NCBI GenBank assembly: GCA_044226525.1
Contig: JBGAGV010000002.1
Span: 434,001-498,000, forward strand
DNA: 64,000 bases
Source: VFJQ01 sp044226525
Lineage (GTDB): Bacteria > Verrucomicrobiota > Verrucomicrobiia > Chthoniobacterales > Chthoniobacteraceae
Direction: 5' to 3'
Shown here: positions 39,932-48,821 of the stretch, piece by piece
Layout of the letters: every line of letters starts with the position of its first letter
How positions within the stretch are numbered: position 1 is the stretch's first letter
The notes under the pieces: generated by a model
Database searches by the model: none
The model's input: only the letters and a program-made list of their open reading frames with translations
What the model was told of the DNA's origin: nothing
Program-made: the position numbers and the translations under genes

Positions 39932-40233
39932 ACCTCCAAAGCAAAGACCCGAAAACCCTGGAAGTCACCGGCATTAAAGAACTCAGCGGCGCCGTCGCGG
40001 GCACGGTGCGCGACACGATCAAAAACGCGCTCACCGACAGCCACCACTTTCTCGACATCGACCTGTCCGAGACCCGTTTTATCGATAGCAGCGGGCTAGG
40101 CGCCCTCATCTCGCTGCACAAGACGATGTGCGCCCGCCAGGGGCAGGTGCGCCTCGTGAATCCCAGTCCCACCTGCCGTCAGCTTCTCGAACTGACGCGG
40201 CTGCATCGCACCTTCGAAATCGTCACCCGTTAG
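39928..40233 (+). CDS. stand-alone STAS-domain protein (anti-anti-sigma-factor type)
   Basis: Product of 101 aa consisting of one STAS domain. The phospho-acceptor segment is FIDSSGLGAL, with the likely phosphorylated residue Ser54 (or Ser55), preceded by the beta-strand LDIDLSET. This is the form of RsbV/SpoIIAA proteins, which bind or release partners depending on Ser phosphorylation. The next gene encodes a kinase plus phosphatase for exactly such a protein. No sigma factor lies in this locus, so its output partner is probably not a sigma factor. It overlaps the preceding gene by 4 bp and is 12 bp before the next. Confidence 0.9.
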   Translation: MNLQSKDPKTLEVTGIKELSGAVAGTVRDTIKNALTDSHHFLDIDLSETRFIDSSGLGALISLHKTMCARQGQVRLVNPSPTCRQLLELTRLHRTFEIVTR

Positions 40234-40245
40234 ATCGTCGTCCGA

Positions 40246-42039
40246 ATGAATACACCAGACGCCGACGTGCGCAGCGAAGTCGTGGCCGTTCTCCGGCTCG
40301 AGTGCGCCTGCGATCTCGTCGCCGTGCGGGCGACCTCCTTGCGGGTGAAGGATTTTCTCCTCAGCAAAGGAATCGACGATGAACTCCTGGGCAGCCTGGA
40401 ACTGGCCCTCGTAGAAGCAGCCAACAACGCAGTCGAATACGTCCTGCCCACCGCGCGGGATCTTCCCATTCGCTTCGAAGCTATTTTGGGCACTCGCGAA
40501 GTAGAACTGCGTATCGAGGATCACACAGCCGGGTTTGACTGGCCAGCCGAGGCTGAGTTGCCCGATGAAGAGAGCGAAGGTGGACGGGGCATCTTTCTCA
40601 TCCAGGCTTTGGTCGATCGCGCCACCTACTATCGCGGACGTGAAGCGAATCTTCTGGTCCTGAGCAAATCGCACGGACTCGCTTCCTCCACCGAGTCCAC
40701 CGGGAGAGATTCCGTCGAATCCCTCCGGGCGCAGGTCGAAGACCTCGAAGCCACGCTCACGGGAATGACCGATGAACTTGGCTACAGCTACGAAACCCTC
40801 ACTTCGATCTTCCGCTACAGCACCGACCTCGCTTCGACGCAAGACGTGGGGGAATTCGCGGGGCGGCTGATCACCGATCTGGTGCGTCTCACGGAGGCCG
40901 ATGTCATCGTGCTGCGGTTATTCGATAAGGAACGAAAAATTCTGGAGACCTTTCGCACGGAACCCGAGGATCTGGCGACCTCTTCCACTTCGGTTGGTTT
41001 CGTTCCCGCCGGACCCGGAGTCGAAACGGAGGCGGCACTCAGTCTTTCGGACGTTTGGTTTGATGCCAATCATCCGCTCGCCGAAAACGATCCACTTCGA
41101 CTGTTCGGCGAGCCGACGCTCGGTGTCTGCCACCCCATGGCGCTCCAGAACGAATTGCTCGGCACCCTCACGGTGGCACGGCGTCTGAGTGAGTCGCCCT
41201 TCCGAGCCACGCAGGTCAATCTGCTGCAAACCCTGGCCGACTTTCTCGCGATTCAGATCGCGAACGAACGCTACCTCTCCGAGCGAATGCGCACCCAGAT
41301 GGTCCGGCGCGAGCTCGACATCGCGGCGGGAATACAACGCTCGCTTCTCCCCACCAGGATTCCTAATGCGACTCCGTTCGACCTGGCCGCGACCTGCCTC
41401 AGTGCACGAGAGGTCGGAGGCGATCTTTTCGATGTCATCTCCGTCGGCACCAAGGGCCTGCTGCTCGTCATCTCCGACGTGATGGGGAAAGGCATACCCG
41501 CTGCGATGCTTGCCGCGATTTTCCGCAGCGCGCTTCGTTCGATGCCCCACTACTTCGACCAACCGGACCTGCTGCTGAACATGTTGAACCGAGTGCTCTA
41601 CGATGACTTTTCGCGCGTGGATATGTTTGCCACCGCGGTCGTCGCTTACCTCGATATCCGGAATCGGACACTGAGCGTCGCCAGCGCCGGTCACTGTCCC
41701 GTGCTCATCGCCCAGCCGGGTGCCGAACAGATCGTCGCCATCGAAGCGTCGAACATGCCGCTGGGCGTTTTGGACGACACTTTCTATACGGTCGAGCACG
41801 TCACCCTGAACAAAGGCGCCAAGGTCATCCTCTACACCGACGGCATCACCGAGCAGTCGAACGCCAACGACGAACTCTTCGACGAATCGCGCCTCCGCGG
41901 CTGGCTCCTGCGCAGCACCGAACCCAACGCCACTTCGATGAAAAAAAGCCTGCTCGCCGCCGTGGACCACTTTCGTGGCAACGAGCCCGCTGGCGACGAC
42001 CAGACTTTCATCCTCATCACCGAAGGAATCACCCCATGA
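40246..42039 (+). CDS. RsbW-like Ser kinase + GAF + PP2C (RsbU-like) phosphatase
   Basis: Predicted bifunctional partner-switching regulator of 597 aa. The N-terminal GHKL kinase-like domain (about 10-140) has ELALVEAANNAVEY (Glu57, Asn61) and GGRGIF (112-117), like RsbW/SpoIIAB anti-sigma kinases. A short coiled coil (about 155-180) and a GAF-like sensory domain (about 190-345) follow. The C-terminal SpoIIE/PP2C domain (about 365-597) has AREVGGDLFDV, SDVMGKGIPAAM, SAGH, LYTDGITE and GDDQTFILI, so metal-binding Asps are intact. It could both phosphorylate and dephosphorylate the STAS protein encoded just before it. It overlaps the receiver gene by 4 bp. Confidence 0.9.
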   Translation: MNTPDADVRSEVVAVLRLECACDLVAVRATSLRVKDFLLSKGIDDELLGSLELALVEAANNAVEYVLPTARDLPIRFEAILGTREVELRIEDHTAGFDWPAEAELPDEESEGGRGIFLIQALVDRATYYRGREANLLVLSKSHGLASSTESTGRDSVESLRAQVEDLEATLTGMTDELGYSYETLTSIFRYSTDLASTQDVGEFAGRLITDLVRLTEADVIVLRLFDKERKILETFRTEPEDLATSSTSVGFVPAGPGVETEAALSLSDVWFDANHPLAENDPLRLFGEPTLGVCHPMALQNELLGTLTVARRLSESPFRATQVNLLQTLADFLAIQIANERYLSERMRTQMVRRELDIAAGIQRSLLPTRIPNATPFDLAATCLSAREVGGDLFDVISVGTKGLLLVISDVMGKGIPAAMLAAIFRSALRSMPHYFDQPDLLLNMLNRVLYDDFSRVDMFATAVVAYLDIRNRTLSVASAGHCPVLIAQPGAEQIVAIEASNMPLGVLDDTFYTVEHVTLNKGAKVILYTDGITEQSNANDELFDESRLRGWLLRSTEPNATSMKKSLLAAVDHFRGNEPAGDDQTFILITEGITP

Positions 42040-42416
42040 ATTCGCGCATCCTGATCGTAGACGACGAACCTTTCATGATTCGGCTCATCGAAACGTCGCT
42101 CAAAAAAGCCGGCTTCGATCTGACCTCGTGCCGCAGCGGTGAACAAGCGCTCGACCTAGCAGCGCAGCACCGGCCGTCGCTCATCATCATGGACCTGATG
42201 ATGCCCGGCATGGACGGATTCACCACGCTGAAGCACCTGAAGGCGAAGCCGGATCTGGATAAGGTTCCCGTGATCATGCTCACGGCCAAGGGCCACAAAT
42301 TCACGCAGGAGAAAGCGCAAGCGGGCGGCGTCGATGCCTTTCTCACCAAACCGTTCAGCCCCAGCCAACTCGTCGAAGAAGCGCGTAAATTAATCGCGAA
42401 AGGAGCCACTCCATGA
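42036..42416 (+). CDS. single-domain CheY-like response regulator
   Basis: Receiver-only protein of 126 aa with no output domain. It shows the acidic pair Asp9-Asp10 (VDDEP), phospho-acceptor Asp53 (IIMDLMMPGMDG), the switch Thr in MLTAKG and the conserved Lys in TKPFSPSQL. Single receivers act by binding a target or relaying phosphate. The overlap with the kinase/phosphatase gene suggests control of that protein, or a phosphorelay with the HPt protein at 36212 and the hybrid kinase at 43570. It overlaps both neighbours by 4 bp. Confidence 0.93.
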   Translation: MNSRILIVDDEPFMIRLIETSLKKAGFDLTSCRSGEQALDLAAQHRPSLIIMDLMMPGMDGFTTLKHLKAKPDLDKVPVIMLTAKGHKFTQEKAQAGGVDAFLTKPFSPSQLVEEARKLIAKGATP

Positions 42417-43573
42417 AAGACCGCCTGCCTCTCTTTATCATGATCGACGCGTGCGGCTGGGAGATCATTCGCCACGATCCTTTCGCGCAGCAGTTCGCAC
42501 CGCAGCGCAAGCGCCTCGACTCCGTCTTTGGCTACAGTTCCACCTGCGTCCCCTCGATTCTCTCCGGGCGCTGGCCGGTGCAGCACCGCAACTGGTGTTA
42601 CTTTGTTTACGATCCAAAAAACTCGCCTTTCCGTTCGCTGCGCCACCTGCGCTGGCTCCCGACCGCGCTGACCAGCCGGCGCATCGTGCGGCGCCTGCTC
42701 ACCAAGTTCGTCAAAACACAGCTCGGATTTCGCGGGTATTTCGATCTCTACAACATTCCCTTCCGCTACATCTCACTCTTCGATTTCACCGAAAAGAAGA
42801 GCCCGCTCCAACCGGGCGGAATGAATGTGGGGCCGAATATCTTCGACGTGCTCACCGAACGGCGAGTGCCCTACTTCGTCACCAACCCTGCGCTGTCGGA
42901 GGAGACCAATCGCGACAACCTGATCGCGAAAATCGAGAGTGAGGAGATTGATTTCGCTTTCCAATACTGGGCCGGTTTGGATGGGCTGTTGCATCGCGTC
43001 GGCAACGACTCGCCGGAGATTCCCGCGAAGCTCCGCGTGTATGAACAATGGATCGGCCAGGTGCTCGAAGCCGCGCAGCGGCACTATCGCGAAGTGGCGC
43101 TCTACCTCTTCAGCGATCACGGCATGGCCAACTGCGACGAATTGCTCGACCTGCGCGCGAAGATCGACGCACTCGGCCTCGAGTTCGGCGTGGACTACGT
43201 GTGTGTTTACGACTCGACTCTCGCCCGCTTCTGGTATCTCCAGCCCGGCGCACGCGAAAAAATCGAGGCGGCTCTGCGCACCGTCCCCCAGGGCAGAATT
43301 GTCCCCGATGAAGAACTCGAGTCGATGCACGCGCTCTTCACCGATCGCTATTTCGGCGAGACCATCTTCCTCGTAAAAGAAGGCGTGCTGATCGTGCCCA
43401 GCCACATGGGCGAGCGCCCGATCCGGGCGATGCACGGCTATCACCCCACCGATCCGCAGAGCTACGCGTCTCTGCTCACCAATCAGCCGGCGATCCCGGA
43501 AGGCGTCACGGCGATTCCGCATATCTTCAACCTCATGGAGGCCGAGGCGCGACGAGCGGCTGCTGTTTCATGA
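42413..43573 (+). CDS. alkaline-phosphatase-superfamily phosphodiesterase/pyrophosphatase-like enzyme
   Basis: Product of 386 aa related to type I phosphodiesterase/nucleotide pyrophosphatase and sulfatase-like proteins. Two-metal ligands are recognisable: Asp12 (IMIDACGWE), the nucleophile region YSSTCVPSILSGRWP (probably Thr44), DGLLHRVG, FSDHGM and MHGYHPTD. No signal peptide or membrane segment is obvious, so it appears cytoplasmic. Members of this superfamily cleave phosphodiester or pyrophosphate bonds or transfer phospho-groups to glycans. Its place between the receiver and the hybrid kinase is unusual. It could act on a nucleotide sugar, a polyprenyl intermediate or a signal molecule; the substrate is unknown. 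Confidence 0.75.
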   Translation: MKDRLPLFIMIDACGWEIIRHDPFAQQFAPQRKRLDSVFGYSSTCVPSILSGRWPVQHRNWCYFVYDPKNSPFRSLRHLRWLPTALTSRRIVRRLLTKFVKTQLGFRGYFDLYNIPFRYISLFDFTEKKSPLQPGGMNVGPNIFDVLTERRVPYFVTNPALSEETNRDNLIAKIESEEIDFAFQYWAGLDGLLHRVGNDSPEIPAKLRVYEQWIGQVLEAAQRHYREVALYLFSDHGMANCDELLDLRAKIDALGLEFGVDYVCVYDSTLARFWYLQPGAREKIEAALRTVPQGRIVPDEELESMHALFTDRYFGETIFLVKEGVLIVPSHMGERPIRAMHGYHPTDPQSYASLLTNQPAIPEGVTAIPHIFNLMEAEARRAAAVS

Positions 43574-46500
43574 CCCGCATTCGCAAACGGGCTCTCGCCT
43601 CTCTCTGCCTTGTCGCACTCCTGGCCATCGGTGCCGGCGTGCTGGCCTGGCGGACGGAAGATCGAAGTCTGCGCGGGAGTATGACGGAGATAATCCGGGC
43701 GCGGGCCGCCTTACTCAACGATGAACATGTCGCTCGCCTCACCGGACGGCCCGAGGACCTTCTGCAACCCAGCTATCTCTCCGTAGCAAGCCGCTTGCGC
43801 GAGCTCCGCAAGACGGATCACAAGCTTCGCTTCGCTTACCTCATGCGCCGCCAACCGGATGGCTCGGTCGCCTATCTGGTCGATTCGGAGCTGCCGGACT
43901 CGAAGGACTTTTCGCCTCCCGGCCACCCCTACCCCGAAGCAGCCGAGGATGAAGCTTTACAGGCCGTTCTCGCCGGCAAAGAGGCCGCGGTCGGTGGGCC
44001 ATCCCTTGATGAATACGGCAACTGGGTAAGCGCGTTTGCCCCCCTGCCAGATCTGGACGGACAATTCCGCGGCACCGTCATCGGCATCGACATTTCTGCT
44101 GCCGATTGGAACTGGCTGCTGTGGAAGGCCGCCTTGGAGGCTGGCGCGATTGTGATGGTCGTCCTTGGGGTGCCGGTCCTCCTGCTCGCGGCGAAGGACG
44201 CTCGTTTTCGCGCCCAGCTCGCCCTGCGCGCCTCCGAGGAATCCTTCGCTGCCGCGCTTCACGCCAGCCCGGACGCCATCTTCATCTTCCAGCGAAAAGC
44301 ACGCGGCGAAGGCCAGCCGTCCGATTTTATCGTGCAACAGGCCAATGCAGCGGCGGCGGCGCTGAATGGCTCGAGTGAGCGTGATCTCGTCGGCCGCAGC
44401 GTTGGCGACCTGCAACCCTTCCGCGTTTTTCCGAACACGACCAACGAGTTCGACTCGCTGGTCAAAACCTCGCGACCGCAGGAGAGCGGCGTGCGGGTTT
44501 TCAAGACCGCCGCCGGCATGCGCTTTTGCCAGGTGCAGACCGTGCCGATCGGTGAAGGCGTCGTCGTCACGGTTCGCGATGTCACCACCGTCCGGCAGGC
44601 GGATGAGGAAATCCGGCGTCGCGAGCGGCACCTTACCGTCCAGGCCGAAATCCAGCGCACTCTGTTGCAGAGCGGCTTCGTAGAAAACCTCTATCCGCGC
44701 ATCATCGAACGCCTCAGTGAAGTGGTGCGCGCTTCACATATTTCAATTCTCGAAACCAACGAAGGTGATGATTCGGGGCGCTTTCACATCGCGACCGATT
44801 GGCACGAAGACGCCGAATCCATCGCCAAGGCGGCCGCGCCTCGAGTCCTCGATTTTCGCACGAAAACCCGAACCTGGCTAACCGCGCTCGAAGCGGGCCG
44901 CCCCGTCTCGGGTTTCGCCCGGGCATTCTCGGACGAAGAGCGCAGCTTGTTGACCAACGCTCAGGTGCAGTCGGTGTTGCTCCTGCCGCTCATCGTGCGC
45001 GGGAAGTTACACGGCATCCTGTTTTTCGAGCGGAGTTCCTCGGCTACAGCCTGGGCCGAAAAGGAGATCGAGCTCCTCGCGGCCATGGCGGACGGCGTCG
45101 CACTCGCGCAGGAGCGCTCCCTTTTGGATAGTGAACTGCGCATGAGCGAGCAGCGCCTCCGCGAAGCTCAGTCCATGGCCCACCTTGGCGATTGGGAATA
45201 CGACTACGCCTCGAAAGGGCTTTCCCTGTCCGAGGAAGCCTCGCGTATTCTCGGCTTCGAACCCCAGGAGCGCCCGACGATGGAACAGGCGAAGTCACGC
45301 GTCCATCCGGACGAGCACGAATGGGTCGATACAATCATCTCATCCGCGATCGAACAGCGCATCCCGTGTCGATACGATCATCGCATCGCCCTGCCGAACG
45401 GTGAAATCCGCCATGTGGCGATTCGCGGCCGGCCCCATGGCGACGATCCCGCGGGCGCGCGCAACTATCTCGGCACCATCATGGATGTCACGTCCATCAA
45501 GCAAGCCGAGCAGGCCCTCCTCCGCACGGAAGCGCGGTATCGGCATGTGGTGGAAAGCGTGCACGAAGTCATCTTCCAGACCGACGTGGATGGGAAACTC
45601 ACGCTGCTGAATCCGGCGTGGGCCGCCATCATGGGGTATCATGTAGTGGAATGCCTCGGACAACGCCTCGCCGATTTCGCCGAAGCTGAATCGGCCCTGG
45701 TGCTCCCGAGCGCGATGCAAGCGCTGGTCAGCGGATACATCGCTGTGGTGCATGAACGACTTGCCCTCAAAACAAAGAGCGGCACCGTCCGCCGCTTCGA
45801 AATGCTGGCGCGTGTGCACTCGAACGAGAAAGGAGAATTTCAGGGCATTTCCGGCACGTTACACGACATCACGCAGCAGGAAGAACTCGAAGCCGAAATG
45901 AAGCGTGCGCGCGAAGCCGCCGAAGCGGCCAGCAAGGCGAAGAGCGACTTCCTCGCGACGATGAGCCACGAAATCCGCACGCCGATGAATGGAGTCATCG
46001 GCATGACCGGCGTCCTGCTCGAAACGCCGCTCAACTCCGAACAGCGCGACTACGTCGAGACCATTCGAACCTCGGGGGAGACGCTGCTTGAGATCATCAA
46101 CTCGATCCTCGATTTTTCGAAGATCGAAGCCGGGCAGATGGAAATCGAAACTGTGCCTTATGAACCGGCACAAGTCGTCGAGGAAGTCGTCGAGCTTTTC
46201 GGACGCACAGCCGGAGCGAAGGGAGTCGAGGTCATGTATTACGTGGATCCAAACGTGCCAGCGGTCATCAGCGGCGATCCAACCAGGCTGCGCCAGGTTC
46301 TGTGCAATCTCGTCGCCAACGCCATCAAGTTTACCGAAAAAGGCGAAATCGAAATCCGCGCTGAACGATTGAATCCGCCAACGCCGACCGAGCCCGCAGA
46401 GATCCGTTTTAGCGTTCGCGACACAGGCATCGGCATTCCAGAGGATCGCATCACGCGCCTCTTCCAGAGCTTCAGCCAGGCCGATTCCTCCACCTCGCGC

Positions 46501-47544
46501 CGTTACGGTGGCACTGGACTCGGCCTCGCGATCAGCCGCCGCCTCAGCGAAATGATGGGTGGACGCATGTGGGTTGAAAGCACGACGGGGGCCGGCTCGA
46601 CTTTCTTTTTCGTCGTCCGCGGTCCCGTCGCGGACGCGCCACTGAAAGCCCCGGTCGTGGTGCCACCCGCGTTGACCGGAAAGCGTGTGCTGGTGGTGGA
46701 CGACAACGACACCAATCGCCGCATCCTCATGTTCCATTTCGCGCAGTGGCACATGCCCGCGGGCGAAGCGAAAGATGGTGCGTCCGCGCTCGATCTTCTC
46801 GCGAAGGAACCCGCCTTCGATCTCTGCATCATGGACATGCACATGCCTCGCATGAACGGTTTGGACACCGCCATGCTTTGGCGGAAAAAGCATCCTGCCT
46901 CGAAGCTCCCCTTCGTCTTTCTGACGTCCGTCGGACATCCCGAACTGCGGCGCTCTATCGAAGCCCTCGGCCACACTCGCATGCTCCTCAAGCCTCATCG
47001 TCCGGGGCAGTTGATCGACGCGATGCACGAAATCTTACGTCCCCCATCCGCAGAACCGTCGAGCCCCATGCTTGTCGCTGCGCCGACTCGCCCCACCCTC
47101 ACGCTCCAACCAGCCATTCTCGTCGCCGAGGACAATAATATTAACCAGGCCGTCGCGCGGCGCATGCTCCAAAAACTAGGCTGCCGTGCGGAGATCGTGG
47201 CCAGCGGCTTGGAAGTGCTCACCGCGCTCAAGCAACGCCCTTACGACATCGTCCTCATGGACGTCCATATGCCGGAAATCGATGGCTTCGAAGCCACCCG
47301 CCGCGTGCGCAGCACGATCGCACCGGACTTGCAGCCGTGGATCATTGCCATGACAGCCAATGCGCTGAAGGGCGACCGGGAATCCTGCCTCGCCGCCGGA
47401 ATGGACGATTACCTGTCCAAGCCCGTCCGCCTTGCCGACCTCGAGGCCGCGTTGCAAAAAGCCGTGGAAGAACTCCGCGCCCGCGGTCGCCTCACGCAGT
47501 CCGCCGAACCACCCGAACCCGCCACCATGGAGGCTGCCTCATGA
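43570..47544 (+). CDS. hybrid sensor histidine kinase with PAS/GAF sensors and two receiver domains
   Basis: Large 1324-aa membrane sensor kinase. Two transmembrane helices (about 8-25 and 180-205) flank a periplasmic sensor region. Cytoplasmic domains follow: a PAS (about 215-345), a GAF (about 360-510), two PAS domains (about 520-645 and 650-775), HisKA with the phospho-accepting His800 (MSHEIRTPMNG), HATPase_c (DTGIGIPEDR, GGTGLGLAIS), and two receivers with Asp1089 and Asp1231. The second keeps all receiver residues; the first is less canonical. No HPt domain is fused, which makes the separate HPt protein at 36212 a plausible partner. It overlaps both neighbours by 4 bp. Confidence 0.93.
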   Translation: MTRIRKRALASLCLVALLAIGAGVLAWRTEDRSLRGSMTEIIRARAALLNDEHVARLTGRPEDLLQPSYLSVASRLRELRKTDHKLRFAYLMRRQPDGSVAYLVDSELPDSKDFSPPGHPYPEAAEDEALQAVLAGKEAAVGGPSLDEYGNWVSAFAPLPDLDGQFRGTVIGIDISAADWNWLLWKAALEAGAIVMVVLGVPVLLLAAKDARFRAQLALRASEESFAAALHASPDAIFIFQRKARGEGQPSDFIVQQANAAAAALNGSSERDLVGRSVGDLQPFRVFPNTTNEFDSLVKTSRPQESGVRVFKTAAGMRFCQVQTVPIGEGVVVTVRDVTTVRQADEEIRRRERHLTVQAEIQRTLLQSGFVENLYPRIIERLSEVVRASHISILETNEGDDSGRFHIATDWHEDAESIAKAAAPRVLDFRTKTRTWLTALEAGRPVSGFARAFSDEERSLLTNAQVQSVLLLPLIVRGKLHGILFFERSSSATAWAEKEIELLAAMADGVALAQERSLLDSELRMSEQRLREAQSMAHLGDWEYDYASKGLSLSEEASRILGFEPQERPTMEQAKSRVHPDEHEWVDTIISSAIEQRIPCRYDHRIALPNGEIRHVAIRGRPHGDDPAGARNYLGTIMDVTSIKQAEQALLRTEARYRHVVESVHEVIFQTDVDGKLTLLNPAWAAIMGYHVVECLGQRLADFAEAESALVLPSAMQALVSGYIAVVHERLALKTKSGTVRRFEMLARVHSNEKGEFQGISGTLHDITQQEELEAEMKRAREAAEAASKAKSDFLATMSHEIRTPMNGVIGMTGVLLETPLNSEQRDYVETIRTSGETLLEIINSILDFSKIEAGQMEIETVPYEPAQVVEEVVELFGRTAGAKGVEVMYYVDPNVPAVISGDPTRLRQVLCNLVANAIKFTEKGEIEIRAERLNPPTPTEPAEIRFSVRDTGIGIPEDRITRLFQSFSQADSSTSRRYGGTGLGLAISRRLSEMMGGRMWVESTTGAGSTFFFVVRGPVADAPLKAPVVVPPALTGKRVLVVDDNDTNRRILMFHFAQWHMPAGEAKDGASALDLLAKEPAFDLCIMDMHMPRMNGLDTAMLWRKKHPASKLPFVFLTSVGHPELRRSIEALGHTRMLLKPHRPGQLIDAMHEILRPPSAEPSSPMLVAAPTRPTLTLQPAILVAEDNNINQAVARRMLQKLGCRAEIVASGLEVLTALKQRPYDIVLMDVHMPEIDGFEATRRVRSTIAPDLQPWIIAMTANALKGDRESCLAAGMDDYLSKPVRLADLEAALQKAVEELRARGRLTQSAEPPEPATMEAAS

Positions 47545-48821
47545 CGAAGGCTTCGCGCATCATCCATGTCCCACGCCGTTTCGTGGCCGAGGAATGGGGC
47601 GGCACCGAGACGGTGATTCTCGAAATCTCCCGCCAGCAGCAACGCGCCGGGTGGCAGCCCGAAATCGTCACCTCCATGGCGCTGGCCCGCCAGCGCGGTG
47701 AAACGATCGGTGGAGTGCCGGTGCGGCGGTTCCCTTACACCTATCCGTTCCTCGGCCTGAGCAAAGCCGACCGCGCCGCCATGGACAAAAAAGGCGGCAA
47801 TCTTCTTTCCCTCTCCCTTTTTGCCAGTCTGCTGACCGCGAAAGACGTGCGACTCTTCCACGCGCATGCCCTCAAACGCCTCGGCGGCGAAGTGCGCACC
47901 GCCGCTCGACTGCGCAAGAAACCGCTCGTTGTTTCCCTGCACGGCGGGGTCTTCGACGTGCCCGCGGCAGAACTCGGCACCATGCTCAAGCCGATCGAAA
48001 ACAAGTTCGAATGGGGACGGCCGTTTGGCGCTCTCTTCGGTTCGCGCCGGGTCCTGGAAGACGCCGACCAGGTTGTGTGCGTGGGCCAGAGCGAAATGGA
48101 AAAGGCGCGCACGCAGCTCACCCACGATCGCGTCGTGTATCTGCCGAATGGCGTCGATACCACCAAATTCGCCCGAGGCGATGGAGCGGCCTTTCGCCGC
48201 AAACTCGGTATCCCGGACGATGCGTTCCTCGTGCTGACTCTCAGCCGTATCGATTCGCAGAAAAACCAGGCGCTGCTCATCCAGGCCTTTGCACGTCTGC
48301 GGCGAAAAGTGCCGAACGCGGTGCTCGTGCTCATCGGCCCGGAAACGCAGCCCGATTACGCGGCGCGACTGCGCACGGACATCCGCGAGAACGGCTTGGA
48401 GAATGCCGTGCAGATCCGCCCCGGCCTGCGCAACGACGATCCCGACGTGGTCAACGCCTTCCACGCCTGCGACGTCTTCGCGCTTCCCTCCATGCACGAA
48501 CCTTTTGGCATCGTCGTGCTCGAAGCCTGGAGCGCAAACCGTCCCGTCGTCGCCAGCGCCGTCGGAGGCCTGCGCGCACTCGTGCGAGACCGCGAAACGG
48601 GGCTCATGTTCGACCCCAATGCCCCGGACGCCGCCGACACCCTTGCCGGGCTGCTCGGGGAATTGCACACCTCCCGCGACCTCGCTGCCAACCTCGCGCA
48701 GGCCGGACGCGACGAAGCGTTAAAGCATTACGACTGGGAGGTCATCACTCGGCGGCTGGAAGAAATTTATGTCGCCGCGGAAGAGCACGCCGCGCGGCGT
48801 TACGGGAGGGCCAAGGCATGA
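47541..48821 (+). CDS. glycosyltransferase family 4 (GT-B)
   Basis: Predicted cytoplasmic retaining glycosyltransferase, 426 aa. The N-terminal half has WGGTETVILEISRQQQRAG, typical of GT4 enzymes working on exopolysaccharide repeat units. The C-terminal half contains LTLSRIDSQKNQALLIQAF, the acidic EPFGIVVLEAW (EX7E) and GGLRALVRDRETG. The ATG at 47541 was chosen as it overlaps the kinase stop codon by 4 bp and gives the standard start; the longer open frame lies in the kinase gene. It is followed by the flippase gene with another 4-bp overlap. Donor and acceptor sugars are unknown. Confidence 0.9.
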   Translation: MTKASRIIHVPRRFVAEEWGGTETVILEISRQQQRAGWQPEIVTSMALARQRGETIGGVPVRRFPYTYPFLGLSKADRAAMDKKGGNLLSLSLFASLLTAKDVRLFHAHALKRLGGEVRTAARLRKKPLVVSLHGGVFDVPAAELGTMLKPIENKFEWGRPFGALFGSRRVLEDADQVVCVGQSEMEKARTQLTHDRVVYLPNGVDTTKFARGDGAAFRRKLGIPDDAFLVLTLSRIDSQKNQALLIQAFARLRRKVPNAVLVLIGPETQPDYAARLRTDIRENGLENAVQIRPGLRNDDPDVVNAFHACDVFALPSMHEPFGIVVLEAWSANRPVVASAVGGLRALVRDRETGLMFDPNAPDAADTLAGLLGELHTSRDLAANLAQAGRDEALKHYDWEVITRRLEEIYVAAEEHAARRYGRAKA

